Source: Topomyia yanbarensis (lineage: Eukaryota; Arthropoda; Insecta; Diptera; Culicidae). Taken from it: a stretch of DNA of 64,000 nt. The stretch lies in NCBI RefSeq assembly GCF_030247195.1, contig NC_080671.1, forward strand, positions 470,142,766 to 470,206,765, given 5' to 3'. The notes beneath the pieces are model-generated. The model ran no database searches, was not told the DNA's origin, and saw nothing but the letters and a program-made list of their open reading frames with translations. Made by a program: the position numbers and the translations under genes. Every line of letters begins with the position of its first letter. The stretch's first letter is position 1. Shown one piece after another: positions 45,160 to 56,870 of this stretch.

Positions 45160-45855
45160 CCTCTATTGTCGAGATCCTTAGGTAGCAGTAAAAAATATGA
45201 AAGAGTTACATTTGATAAATTTTGATTTTTTTAAATGCATTTCTTTTTAAGGATTAACTGTACTGCTTGCATTGCATGTTCACACGTCACGAAATCAGTC
45301 CTACTATTGCTAACTTTGCTTACAAATTTTAAAATATAAAGACTTATGTTTGGGGTGGGTTTTTTTTATGGCGTGATTAACATTAACAGTAGATACCTAA
45401 GCATAATAAATATTAGGAATTTTGTATCTTTCTTCAGCTGATCGCCACTTGGTCAAGTCTCCCCATAAAATCTTGGTCAAGTCTCCCCAACATTAGTTAT
45501 TGCGTTCAATTTCATGCGAATTCTAGTAATAACTATTCCAATGTTACAGTTTATGTAAAATCATTTCGCTGCTTCACAAGGATTAAGATGGTATATTAGT
45601 CCTTTAATATTAATTAGTAGTCGAGTAGATATGTCCATACAAAGTTTGATTAAAAATTACATCATTTAATGCAAATTTATTAATCACGTAATATTTTCTG
45701 CAAGGAAAGGATTTTTTACTCCAAACTTTCAAAATTACCTTAAGGGATCGAAACAAGTATAAAAATATTTTTGAAAAAAAATTAAGAATCGAATAGAAGA
45801 CGTCATAGCCGAAAATAGAATTTTGCGCTTGGTCAAGTCTCCCCATGTTCCCCTA

Positions 45856-46122
45856 CTACATAGTTCGTAACGCTTATTGTTATTATAATATTAGATAAGA
45901 TGTGTTATTATAGGATGTAATTTATATAGCTATAAGTAATTATGTATCATTTGGATTATGTCATATCTGTCATATGGTACGAAAAGACGAGGAGGTTTTG
46001 CGCCTATTTGAGGAAGAAATAAAAGAAATAAAGAAATAAAGAAATAAAGAAATAAAGAAATAAAGAAATAAAGAAATAAAGAATTAAAGAAATAAAGAAA
46101 TAAAGAAATAAAAAAATAAAGA
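45856..46122 (+). other. non-LTR 3' UTR remainder and (AAATAAAG)n tail
   Basis: It continues the 3' UTR cut at 40838 (AGTT...ACATAGTTCGTAACG) and ends GGAGGTTTTGCGCCTATTTG, followed by about 13 units of the 8-bp repeat AAATAAAG (46015-46122). Non-LTR elements of this group end in such short tandem tails, made by the reverse transcriptase. Confidence 0.75.
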
Positions 46123-46129
46123 ATGTGAA

Positions 46130-46943
46130 CAGCAGGCGTTACTGGAGAGAGCCTCCGAAAGTAATCTGAGGCTCACGAAGTTAACGAATGCAGAAGACTA
46201 TAAGACGCCGGTATTCCCGTTATGTAAAAAAGAGTAAGGAAAACACCAGTAGAGGTGGAGGAATCAAAGAAACCTAAGAAGATCGGCGTAAGAGAAGTGA
46301 AATAGTCCATAATTGGAAAAGGAATGGCGAACCGTGTATACCGTATAAGAGAAAATAAAAAAAACGGAAAGAGACAAATGAAAAGAAATAAAATAAGAAA
46401 GAAGATCTTAAACCATACCAGATATAAGAGAGACGCTCTATTCGTCAAAGCAAATGACAGCGTGACGTATCCTCAAAAGGATGAAAGAGTATCCCAACCT
46501 GAAGGAGCTGGGGGAGTACGTTATAAGAACCGGACGCACTCAGAAAGGCGAGATTTTGTTCGAGCTGCAGAAGGGTCTATTGATCGAGAGCTCGACCTAT
46601 CGGGAACTGACAGAAGCGTTGGGTGGATAAGCGAACGTGAATCTGAACGAGATCACAACGGAAGACGAAATGAGGAGCACACTTATAGAGCAATGTAGCC
46701 TGGAGAAAGAGCAGATGTCAATCAGGTTGAGGAAGGCGTATTGCAGCATACAGAGATCCCTAGAGCCACTAAACAAACGAAGAAGTATTTCAGGTGCTTG
46801 AGTTTCATCAAGCAAGAAACTGTAGAGCCCTGGACATATCTGATCCGTGCAGAAAACGTGGAGAGAGGGAATACATTGCTAGAGACTGCACAAAGTAACC
46901 GAAGTGCATGTACACTCTGCAAAAAGGCAAAGACAGGCCAATG
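46130..46943 (+). pseudogene. R1-like ORF1 (gag-like) remnant
   Basis: Several frames joined: 'DALFVKANDSVTYPQ' (46434), 'LGEYVIRTRRTQKGEILFEL' (46510), 'STYRELTEALGG', 'ITTEDEMRSTLIEQCSLEKE', 'QMSIRLRKAYCS', then decayed zinc-knuckle sequence ('KYFRCLSF', 'SACTLCKKAKTGQ' to the stop at 46944). This is the order of the R1-clade ORF1 nucleic-acid-binding protein. It starts directly after the (AAATAAAG)n tail. Many stops. Confidence 0.75.
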
Positions 46944-47039
46944 ATGATATAGATAACCTAGTTGTAGCAGTCAATAACAGAAACGAAACGCGACGTTGCA
47001 ATTATTGCAGAGCCATATCGTCTTCATTTTAGTAACGGT

Positions 47040-47990
47040 AACTGGGTGGTTGGATAGTGCAGCGATGGCGGCCATCCAAGTAATGGGCGGTTTCCCTGTC
47101 TAAGAGGTAATAGATAGCACACACGACGGCTGGGATAACTCTTACTGCGTCGGGAAGACCAAGCTCGTGAGTCCTACGACGCCAGTTGAAGTGTGCGCCG
47201 ACAAACTGAAATTTATCGTAGTCCTTTTCCCGAAGCACGACCCAACCGCTTGGCCGCCTACACCGTACTTCGACGCAGGCGGTGGATATGCTGGTAACAA
47301 TCGTGTCTCCAACGACGAGCTCCTTATAGTGGAAAAGGACTGAAAACGAAGAAAGTTCCCGGACCGGATGGTTTCCCCATCCGGTGGCACTGAAGACTGC
47401 GATCCTAGCGTTTCTGGACATGTTCAGGATAGCTCTACAGAAATACCTGGACAAAAGCTACTTCGCGGATAGATGGAAGATACGTATGTTGGTGTTGCTA
47501 CCATAACCAGGGAAGCCACGAGGAGATCCAGCATCGTATCGGACTGCTGAAAACTCATACTCAACAGGCTGACGAACGCTAAAAGTTAGAACGGACTATC
47601 GCTGAGGCAATTCGGATTCTGGATAGGTATATCGATGGCGGACGTCATTCGCGCAGTAATCGTGAGCGTGGAGAAAGCAATCGCTACGGCGCCGTGGTAA
47701 GGATCGACGTGAAGAAAGCGTTCAACAGCGCTAGCTGGGTTACTATCGCCGTAGCGCTGCACAAAATGCAGGTCCCGGAGCATTTGTGCAAGGTTCTGAA
47801 AAGTTACTTTCAGAACTGAGTACTGGTCTACGAGACGAACGTGGGGCGGAAGTCGATTAAAGTCACGGCGGGAATACCTCCGAAGCTCTGGACTGCAATG
47901 TTCAACGGAGTGATAACACTGCAACTGCCCAGGGGAGTTGAGATCGGCGATTTTACAGACGATGGTACACTATGGAAAGGTTCCATACAA
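47040..47990 (+). pseudogene. R1-like ORF2 reverse transcriptase remnant
   Basis: Linker 'KLKFIVVLFPKHDPTAWPPT' (47200-47260), 'KVPGPDGFP' equivalent and 'VALKTAILAFLDMFRIALQK' (47385), 'SYFADRWKIRMLVLLP', 'GAVVRIDVKKAFNSASWVTI' (RT motif A region with Asp, about 47690), 'LHKMQVPEHLCKVLKSYFQN', 'VLVYETNVGRKSIKVTAGIP', 'LQLPRGVEIGDFTDDGTL' (ADD changed to TDD, about 47950). Endonuclease is missing, several deletions, stops throughout. R1 elements normally insert in 28S rDNA; no rDNA is seen here, so this is an unspecific or relative copy. Confidence 0.8.
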
Positions 47991-49375
47991 ACAGGTGGCC
48001 AAAAATATTTTGTCTCATATTCATTCGTGAAAAGCTTGTTTGAGTTGTTAATAATGAACGATATTCATAATGAACATATCCGGAATGATGAGGAGGGGGA
48101 GAGGTGGGGGGTTTGGTGTAAAGTATTCAAGGTGAATTATTTTTTGTTTTCAAAAAAATAAGAAAAGAGGCACATAGAGTTTTAGTCAATTCAATCATTT
48201 TCCATATAATAATGCAAGATTTGAACAAAATTTTCTTTAATTTTCAATGGTCAAGTGACCTTCAATTTTCATTGGTTCACCTCCAAAAAATACCGTGTGC
48301 ATCATAACTCAAAATCTACTGGGCCAATCGTTTCGAAATTTTCCACAGTTCTTCACATCATTCTAAAGGTAACTACAAGATCTTTCGATAAATTAGTATC
48401 ACAACTATTTTTACAAAAAAAATGTTAGAAGATTTTTTTGAGCTAAAATGGGACATTGGCTTCAAAGTGTTACAATAAACTCAAAAATCAGGAAAAAGGA
48501 AAAGCTCAGATACCATGTGCTTTCTAACCCTCAGACAAATAGTAACGGAGAGAGAATGCCAGTCGCGAAAGAGACAGATAAGTTTTTAATTTATTTATTT
48601 AAATAAAAGCAAATTGAAAGGAGTTTGAAGAACATAGCCTAATTAATGATTGTTCAATGTCGCTCTTTCAGTTGATTGCTATGCCAATATTTCTTCTTCA
48701 TATTTATAATCTGCGATTAATTGTTGTTTTATTTGGAACTCTTGTTCCGGAGATATAGTATGGCAAAAATGTAGCCTGATCGACTATTTGTTTAATACAT
48801 AGACTCTAATTGTGATCCACGCTCATTTCGTTGTGGAATATGAAGCGCTCAACCGAAACTTGTACCGAAGTGTCCTTTTCTGGTCTATTAGTTGAGACTG
48901 CCTTTAAAACTTCAAGTGATGCGTTCTCAGTTTAGGGCAAATTCAGGCAACTACAATCTTCCCAGCCAACATTTTGATTCACTTTAATAAGTTGCAATTT
49001 GATTAACTGTACTCTTAAACGATATAAATTGATTGTATAAAATGCACAGATCCCTTCTATGTGAATAAAAGTGGAGGCCATATACGTACAATAAATCGGT
49101 ATAGTAGAACTATGTGATTTACGACGAATTTTGATCTCATCAGAAGCATTATACAATCATCTAGCTTATTATTTTGGTTTTATATATGATCAACTTTACA
49201 ATCACACATCGAGGTTTATGCAGCTTAAGGTCCCCATTGTGGTAACAATTAGTGTTTTTTTTAAATAATATGAAAAGAAAAAATCAGGATGAAATTACCA
49301 TAATTCTGTTATAAGACACAGTTACGCCCACACTGGTAGATATATGTTTTTCATGGGTGAGGTTGGAGTTACTGG
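47991..49375. other. no recognised feature
   Basis: AT-rich, no coding pattern, no clear repeat ends. Confidence 0.45.
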
Positions 49376-49379
49376 ATCA

Positions 49380-49490
49380 TCAATTATTATAAAATTACCT
49401 GCTACGATTTACTACCAGTTTCGAACCTGAGATCTTCGTATTCCCAGCATAGCCGCTATGTACTCACCTATTTATACACTGTCAAGTAAC
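49380..49490 (-). repeat. possible tRNA-derived SINE remnant
   Basis: On the minus strand GTACATAGCGGCTATGCTGG and, about 15 nt on, CTCAGGTTCGAAACTGG resemble the box A to box B part of a tRNA gene. Box A is poor and there is no clear tail or target duplication. Confidence 0.3.
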
Positions 49491-49949
49491 GATTATATTT
49501 GATCATTTTTATCGCTTTGTGATTACGATCTAAAAATACCATAATCCAACCTAAATATGGTACTCCAATGATACCTTTTATACCTGTCAAATCACAACCT
49601 ACTTTACTCAAGCCATTTTTTATTGCTCAAATATTGAACTAGTCCAGCAGAGAATTTGCGAAGTGCTATAAGGAGGTGACTATTTTTTTTGAAAGATTTT
49701 GCAGTTTAATCCAATTGAAATTAATTTCTATACAATGTTTCAAAATTGTCTTTAGTATTCCACATGTACAATTTTGTTTTAAGTTGTAGTGGACTAATAA
49801 ATAACTTCAAGTCAACATTGTTTTTGGATCACAGATTTGCATTTTATGTGAACTTTTTACAACAAAACATAATTTTTGCTTGCACTATTTGTAATTTTGA
49901 TTTAGTCTGTCATTATTTGTAATTTATTGTAAACTTTTATATACGATTG

Positions 49950-52065
49950 CTGGTTTGCTGGGTTCGCTATCACCGTGCACTTCTTTGCGTTTACACACAT
50001 ACGGTTTGTGTTGCACCAGTCAGCAATGGTTTAAAATTGTCGTTGTCTACAATCTTCAGTAAACCGGATGAGAAGAAACATCTTGAGATCATCTGCGAAG
50101 GACAGGTGTGGAGTCATCAGACGTCGTGGAAGTAAAGCAGAAACATAAGCGGTCCCAAGTGACTTCCCTGGGGTACTCCTGACGTAGAAGTAAATGTGGG
50201 TGCCTGGAAATCTCCAATGACAACCACTATTTCTCGATCTGTAATGTAGGATCGAAACAACTGCAACAAACTACCGTTAATTCAAAATCTCTTCATTTTA
50301 CCGATTGTTATGTCATGGTTCACTTTCTCAAAAGCGGCAGATAGGTTTGTATAGATAACATCGGTTTGAGCGCGACGTTCCATACTCTCTGTTATGTAGG
50401 ATGTTAGGCAAAGCAGGTTAGTCGTTGTCGTGTTGATCGTCACTTAGGTACTGCTTGCGGTGTGCCTGAAGAGGTTCCATAATCACCAGCTCGAACAACT
50501 TCGAGACAGCACTTAATGAAGTAATTCCATAGTAATTCTTGACGTCTCGCTTATTACCTTTTTATGGACTGGGAAGATATTCGCGGACTTCTAGCTGGAT
50601 GGAAAGATACCACTGGCAATAGAAGCTCTAAAGATGCGAAGAAGTGGAGTCGCTAAAACGTCGATGTGCCTTTCCAAAAGTACTGAAGGGAAGCCATCTG
50701 GTACCGGATTGAAAGACGGTTTTAACTGAGAACAAGCTCTGGTAGTCATCGTTTCATTGACATCGATAGCACTTAGATTTTGGCTCACGACCGGAACTTA
50801 CACTAACAGCGACTTCAATTTGATCTACTGTTAAGGCCTCATCTTTAAACTCATTCGCGAATTTCTCCGAAAAAAGGCTGCACATGTCTTGAGATGTGGT
50901 AGATGTGAGGCCGTTGAAAGTCATAGATGACGGCAATTCGGATTCCTTGCGCTGTTCATTCACAAATTTCCAAAAACGTTTAGGGTTTGACTTGAGATTG
51001 CGCTGAATGTTTTGCTGATATCGAAAGAAACCATCTTGACTAGCTCGTTTATAAGCATGGTAGAGACAGAAGTAATACTTACGACACTTAGTAATCCTCC
51101 GCAGCCGTCGCATCGTGCTTTTTGCCAAGGAGAGCCGGTTTGTTGATGATGAACTTTCTTCGGGACGTGCCTGTCAATAACATAACCCAAAACGTTAGAA
51201 AATGTTTGAACTGCGGTATCAACATCTTCGAGGTCCAGAATGTTTAGCCAATCGAGGAGTGGAGAAGAGGTCTGCGATACTGCGATGATGAACTTTGTGG
51301 AAGTCGTAAGAGACGAGAACCGGAGGAACATTGTAATCGTGCGCCAGGGTACGATCAATGGTGGGTAATGTGCTACTGGTTTCACTAGAGGAGCGGGAGC
51401 TATCACTACTGATGTATTAGAAACCTGATCGCTGACAAAACAAAGATCAAGGTGGCGGTTACTCTCGTTGGCGATAGGATTAATTTGTAGTAACGTGGCT
51501 GAGCTGTAGCTGTCAAGAAGCCTCGCCACCTCAGAGTGAAGAACGGAGTTATCGGAATCCGGGTAAAGAAATCCATTGCGGGAAGATTTCCACGAAATGC
51601 TGGGGAAATTGAAGTCTCCTAGTACGATGATCTCATCATCATCATCATCATTTTGTGTCTTCGAAGATGGTAAAAACTGAGCTGCAGTGTGCGTCAATAT
51701 ATTCGACTCGGTCGGGTGGGACGTACGACGCACACAAGTACAACTTACGGTCATCAAGCTCGATTATCGTCCAGACCTGTTCGAGGCAATCCAAGCAAGT
51801 CTTCTCAACAACTCGTGCCTTCAAGCTGCGATTAACTGCTACTAATACACCACCTCCAGTAGATTTACGGCTATTTCTAAGGTTCCGGTTGCAACGAAAA
51901 ATTTCATATCCAGTACCGAACACCCAACTGGAAGCGTGTCTTCGTTTAACCACGTTTCCACGAAGACGATGATATCAAAACTGTTATCGGAAACTGCAAG
52001 GCGATATTCCTCAACGGTTGAATTGATACCACCAACGTTTCGGTAATATATTGGCAGCTTGTCCC
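49950..52065 (-). pseudogene. non-LTR ORF2 (EN-RT) of a second PHD-type element
   Basis: Minus strand. EN: 'LPIYYRNVGGINSTVEEYRL' (52060), 'FDIIVFVETWLNE', shifted to 'RKSTGGGVLVAVNRSLKARV', 'LYLCASYVPPDRVEY', 'EIIVLGDFNFPSISWKSS' (51630), 'NRHLDLCFVSDQ'. Linker: 'LKSNPKRFWKFVNEQRKESE'. RT: 'NPVPDGFPSVLLERHIDV', 'DVIYTNLSAAFEKVNHDITI', 'SGVPQGSHLGPLMFLLYFHD', catalytic FADDLKMF (about 50090), then 'IADWCNTNRM' and a last recognisable residue near 49960. The thumb and C-terminus are absent, so it is 3' truncated. Multiple frameshifts. Confidence 0.9.
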
Positions 52066-53800
52066 GTCGTTGACCAAGGCTGGAAGAGTTTTGAAGCTAG
52101 GAAGAGCTCACAGATGCTTTATACTTGCCTGCTGTAGGTTTGCGGAGGTCCCTTCGTCCCAACTCCGCCACAGGACCGGGACGTCTGCTGGTCGCTGGCT
52201 GGAAGGGCTCGACTGTGATGGGGGGACTAAGGGCTTCCTCAAGACTGGTTGCAAGTGTGCATCCCGGTTTCCGGAAAAACGAGAAACCGGGGGTTGTACT
52301 ACTTGGCTACGTTGGGCTACGTACCACTCGTAAACGGCTGCGGGTCAGTGACCTGAAAGGAAGTGTCTGGTACCGATAGGAGCTTTGCGCAATTGGCGGT
52401 GGACTGGAATCGAATAACATTTGGTCGGTGTTAAGTCAGACCGGACTAAGTCGCAAAACATCAAAGCATGAGAAAATTATAACACTGGATGAAGGATTTC
52501 TTCAGCTACATTCGACTTTTTTCAGATTTGAAATATTATTTCCAATTATATCGTAGAGGATGCTGCGATTCAAACTTTAAACCCGTTTTTCTCGAAATCA
52601 CTATTTTGTCATTTAGTCCGGTTTGACTTAACACCGACTATTTCGGTGCTAGAAGGTTTCGAAATACATGGATACTTGCCGAAGTAGGATGTTTGGAAGA
52701 CCCTTTTCCACTCCCGCACACAGGACCGGGTCGACTGGTAGCTGGACTGTGGCGGGGGATCGAGGGCTTCCATAGTACAAGCTAGTATTGACAAAGCAAC
52801 CCTGTTTCTGCTGGTCGAAGTCAAATTCGCGAACCAGTACTCCAGTTGGCCAAGTAGACGCTATGAGTGTCACGTCCTTCATTTCAGTCGGAAGCTCGAC
52901 TCGGAAGGAACCAAAATTGAGTTTTGTGAGATCAGCATCCCTCTTGACCAACTAGATTGCTTTAGGTGTATCGCTTATTCCCAAGTATTCTTAGGTCATA
53001 GCGACGATTTCATCTTCTGTATGGCTCGGATCGAGGCGGCTCAGGTAGACCCAGAACTGTTCCCGATCAACAGCAACTATTCTGATTTCCCACTGAATTG
53101 CTCGAGTACCACAGACGGTGGCAGCAGTGGCGCGAATTTTAGCATAATTCTCGCGACTTCTTTTTGGGGTAGGTAGATCCCCTGAAGTCGCTTAATAGAC
53201 AGCACCCTTTGACCTACCGAACTAGAATTAACCGGAAAATGTGTCTCAATGCGGTTGGAGAGATTAAACGCGACTGCCTTCAGGTTATCTACCGCCTCGC
53301 ATAATTTTTTAGTGTCCACGGTGGAAGCAGCGGAATCGGTATGCTCCATCAACTTGGTGAAACTGCAAGCACAATTATCGCACAGCCAGTAAAAGTTCTT
53401 AATCCAAACAACAAGTCCAAAGCAGATCGCTGCGTACCAGAAATGCAAGTGCGGTGAACGATCCACAATTGCCACCACATGCAATTTTCTCGATCCCATT
53501 AACAGTTTTACAAGCAGAATGCATTGCTACTTTCAATCCGCCTTTTTGACGTGTGGAAAACACGTTCCGCTACTCGCCTGCAGCTGGTAAACTGAGTGCG
53601 TTGTTTGTAAAATTTAGTGGGTGAATCCGCAGTGATGTAAACAATATCACAAGACAAACGTAAAATTACTTCAGAAAATTTTTGGTTTTTGGCTTCAAAT
53701 ACACAAACCAACACAAAACTATGCAGGAGATTGGCACGGTGAACAAATATTTTCAACTTCAACGGTAATTTGATGAGTTGTACACACAAACAAAACACAA
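52066..53800 (-). pseudogene. non-LTR ORF1 (PHD-type) with tandem partial duplication
   Basis: Minus strand: 'KNFYWLCDNCACSFTKLMEH' (end of a PHD-type finger, 53405-53345), coiled middle ('KLCEAVDNLKAVAFNLSNRI'), then the C-terminal domain 'LVKRDADLTKLNFGSFRVEL' (about 52950) and 'GVLVREFDFDQQKQGCFVNT'. The segment CACAGGACCGGG...GGGCTTCC occurs twice (about 52165-52235 and 52718-52776), so the distal part of ORF1 is partly duplicated, with a small TIR element lying between. The first Cys pairs of the finger are decayed. Upstream to about 54100 is probably 5' UTR. Confidence 0.75.
52424..52638. mobile_element. 215-bp MITE with 26-bp terminal inverted repeats
   Basis: GTCGGTGTTAAGTCA(G/A)ACC then GGACTAA at 52424-52449, mirrored at 52613-52638 (25 of 26 match). 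Non-coding interior. Target duplication not clear. It lies inside ORF1 of the surrounding non-LTR element. Confidence 0.75.
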
Positions 53801-54149
53801 TGACTCAAAACAGTGCAGCATGTCGGTTTACACTGCTGGTGACAGTAGTAGATGGAGACAAGAAGCAAGAGAAGAGTCGAGAGTTAAATCAAAACTCAAA
53901 GCTCGAGCCATTTCAAGAACCAAGTGGGGCTCCGAGATAGAGTAGAACAAAGAAATGCGACGAAAGCACGACGAGCCTCTCCACAAAGTAATACCTTGAC
54001 GTAGTTCAGTGGGGAAGAAGGGCGTAAGAAGAGTAAGGAGTGTTTTAGTGGTTAGGCACGAACGTGAGTCGTGAGTCCCACATAGTACCAATACACTACA
54101 GGCCAGGCTTTTGAAGCTTTTTAAGCCATACTAAAAAAAGGAACGTGCT

Positions 54150-54285
54150 CACAGATATTGTTACAAATCGTCAAGCTGAGTCGATTGGTATATAGGACTC
54201 GGCCCACCGGGCATCGGAATTTTTTTTAACAGTTTCAGCGAATTCTACGCATTTCTTTTATAAGAAATTTCAAAACACTAGAATA
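54150..54285 (+). repeat. hairpin-ended repeat, terminal fragment
   Basis: CAAGCTGAGTCGATTGGTAT, GGCCCACCGGGCATCGG and the hairpin GCATTTCTT-TTAT-AAGAAATTT (54250-54271). Only the hairpin end is present, 300 bp upstream of the rhodanese gene. Confidence 0.7.
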
Positions 54286-54587
54286 TTCCCTTACGCTCGA
54301 TATTTTGAAGATAAGTGAATCGAATTAATAAACTATTGGAACCCAAAATAGATCAAAGGATTGAAACAAACCTGACCGCGAAATATTTTAATGCATTTCA
54401 TCATTCTCCAGGTTACGATTTTTGACAGAACATATGTTATTCTATCTCGGACATTGAGTTCAAATTTAATTGCTAGGGTTATCACACAAACAAACGCAAT
54501 AATCGTCTTCAAACGCGCGTAATCCATAATAAAATTTTCAGTTTGAACAGATCATTCCATCCAGACAGTCTATTCTCCTCCATCGCC

Positions 54588-55169
54588 ATGTTTCTTGAAC
54601 ACTCTCGGCTCGTTTTAACGTTGATCGTTGCCCTACTCGTGCACGATAGTTACAGCACGGCCAATTGTACCGGCAACAAATTCGACAAAAAGTGCATCGA
54701 TCCCAGCCTGGTGGCCACCTATGAGGAGATCATAGCACTACCAGAACATCCCGAGAAACTACTGATCGATGTCCGGCCAGCAGATGAAATCGCAGCAAGC
54801 GGAGTAATTCCAACCAGTATTAATATTCCAAGTAAGTTGAAAAATGATTTTTTTTACTTATTGTCAACTCATTATTGTAACTGTTAGTAAAAATTGTAAC
54901 TGATGAATTGAAGCTGACCCCGGATGCATTTCACGCTAAATACGGCCGAAAGAAGCCGGAAGCGAATGATCCCATTATTTTCACCTGTCGTATAGGAATT
55001 CGCGCTGGAGTGGCAGCCAATGAAGCGGATCAGCTGGGATTCAAAAAGTAAGAGTTATTACGTTTTGTTTAACCAAGTGTTTATCTTCGATTACATATTT
55101 ATTTATTGCAGTGTGAAGAATTATGTCGGATCTTGGAAGGAATACTCAGAAAAACGTCAACTTGTATAA
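54588..55169 (+). CDS. rhodanese-domain protein (sulfurtransferase-like), 3 exons
   Basis: Exons 54588-54831, 54888-55047 and 55112-55169, giving 153 residues. Both introns are short (56 and 64 bp), start GTAAG and end TAG or CAG, and keep the frame. Residues 1-24 form a probable signal peptide ('LVLTLIVALLVHDSYSTA'). The single rhodanese domain follows: 'YEEIIALPEHPEKLLIDVRP' (first motif, LIDVR), 'SGVIPTSINIP', then the active-site loop TCRIGIRAG with catalytic Cys, and 'GFKNVKNYVGSWKEY' at the end. Length and motifs fit small single-domain rhodaneses (Hsp67Bb/TSTD type), which transfer sulfur via a Cys persulfide. Substrate unknown. The start was chosen because ATCGCCATG is the only in-frame ATG before the domain; TTTTCAG at 54534-54540 could be the acceptor of an upstream non-coding exon. 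Intact: no stop or missing key residue. Confidence 0.9.
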
Positions 55170-55607
55170 TACCTGAGTTTGATATTATCCAATTTTATTG
55201 TAATATAAGTTTTCGAAGGACTTAAGAATAATCATATTACAAATTTGACACAATCTGATATAGGCCTATCAAATATTAAATTAATTTACAACGAATTTCG
55301 GTCATTGTGGTCCACATCAACTGAAAACACAAAGTGTATACACTTTTCTGTTAGTACATTATTCAAGATTGAGCAATATCTCTAGCAATGCGACTAGCAC
55401 TCACCTGCCGAAGTTAAGTCAACAAAGAACGCAAACAGGTCAAATCACCGTACCATCTTTCCGAAAGCTGATTCCCATAACATCTGCCAGCCAAGTAGGC
55501 GATGCCTTTCCTTTGGCTGCTTCTTCGTTCCAATATTTGAGGATACCGGTCGGAAGCTGATTGACACAATGGCATAGCATCTCGTCTTAACAGCAGGCGG
55601 CGACAAC

Positions 55608-55630
55608 AACAACGACGACGACGACGACGG
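55608..55630. repeat. (ACG)n trinucleotide run
   Basis: About seven ACG units after AACAACA. The open frames across it give Arg or Val runs and are not supported otherwise. Confidence 0.85.
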
Positions 55631-56615
55631 CAACGCACGACGCGGCGGCATGACGGTAGGGAAAATTTTCAATGAAGTGAAATAGAGTAGGTATCCGAAG
55701 CTGGCAGATTTGCTCAATATTTCCGCCTGCTACGAAGACCGCAGTCAAACAAGGCACGCGAGATTGACGGAATCTTAAAACGTTGCAAAAGCGTTTCCTC
55801 GAGCACGACGACGAATGGTGAGGATGAGCCTTTACTGAAGAAAATGTGCATCTTGAGTGCTCGTCTCGGCGAGTCGGTGTTCGAGGAGCGGGAGGGTGGA
55901 GAATGCACTCAACATGCACCTTCCACTCAATAACGCAGCGTGGCAGATAGTTTGTAGAAGGTGCGAGTAGAGCGAAAAAATGCTGAATTTTCCGACACTA
56001 GAAAAGGAAGCTTTCCCGCTTTAGGCAAGAGATTGTACTTTGCTACTGAAATTGTGCACCCCGAGCATAGTGGTACTAAATGGAGTGAAAATATTTGATC
56101 TAACCATTTTTTTTTTTTGAGAGCTGGAATATATTGTTGAACGGACGGGTTTCGTGTGTAAAGTTGAGGGGTTTAACAGCGCCGAAAAATGTTTATGGAG
56201 GAAATAGATCATTTCGGAATTTCGATTCCATCTTCTATCGCAATTCATGGAACAACTAATGTAGACAATTTAATCGTTTCAACCAATCAATATTTTATAC
56301 ATAAAATAGCTTCAAGACCCAGCAGAAACTATTCAATTTTCCCATAGATAACCGATCTCTGCTGTAAATCAATTTAGTCGTCAGTCGTTAGAAACCACAA
56401 GTCCTAAGCGAGCATTCGTCTTCATTGGCTATCAAGATGCTAAACCGCTATTTACTACGACACATCACCCATGAATTGTTAATCAGATGATGGTCACTGT
56501 GGGTGATGACGTTCCCAGCCAGATCTGAACCGACTGATTACACATAACCCAACTCTTGGATCGAAAATTCAACGGCATTTTCCTAATCTCCTAACACAAT
56601 GGTGCTTCACCTTCG

Positions 56616-56870
56616 TTAGCCGTCATATGTTGCTAAATCTTTTTGGTTCCGAATTACGTCTCGCATCAGCGTTGCCACGTGAGCATGAGGATAATTCCAC
56701 TTCTTCTGTAATGGGATCCAATTAGCTGCTGCCGGCTCCGACTGACAGGATGATTCGCATAGCCGCGACGTGTCAATAATTGTTCTTACACGGTAGTAAC
56801 ACGTGGCTAAACACGTTTCTTGGAAGCAGATATGCTCTCCTTGCTGACACGATAGATGGGCTAATTCCAT
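56616..56870 (-). CDS. small Cys-rich open frame, doubtful
   Basis: 84 residues from ATG to stop on the minus strand with six cysteines in the first half ('SCQQGEHICFQETCLATC', then two more) and a Trp-containing basic second half. Codon choice looks less AT-biased than the surroundings, which is why I list it. No signal peptide and no motif I recognise. It could be an exon of a host gene, a decayed transposon piece, or chance. Confidence 0.2.
   Translation of the reverse strand: MELAHLSCQQGEHICFQETCLATCYYRVRTIIDTSRLCESSCQSEPAAANWIPLQKKWNYPHAHVATLMRDVIRNQKDLATYDG

Larger units (their letters stand above)
40840..45853. mobile_element. 5.0-kb TIR element with TA TSD and subterminal motif cluster
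   Basis: Perfect 22-bp terminal inverted repeats (GGGGAACATGGGGAGACTTG then AC at 40840; complement ends at 45853), flanked by TA. The motif GGGGAGACTTGACC or its complement occurs seven times, only near the ends: 40849-40861 (13 of 14 bases), 41026-41039, 41045-41058, 41066-41079, 45451-45464, 45475-45488 and 45831-45844. It interrupts the 3' UTR of the non-LTR element ending at 46122. The interior holds no transposase, but has an RTE fragment, a (CT)n tract, a 9-bp minisatellite and pieces of the hairpin-ended repeat. The TA duplication suggests a Tc1/mariner-type or similar transposase in trans; the superfamily is not certain. Confidence 0.8.

Noticed and set aside
46130..47990. An R1 element marking an rDNA locus
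   Set aside because: No 28S rRNA sequence flanks the remnant and it is heavily decayed.
51655..51972. 105-residue plus-strand frame
   Set aside because: Antisense to the endonuclease domain of the minus-strand non-LTR element.
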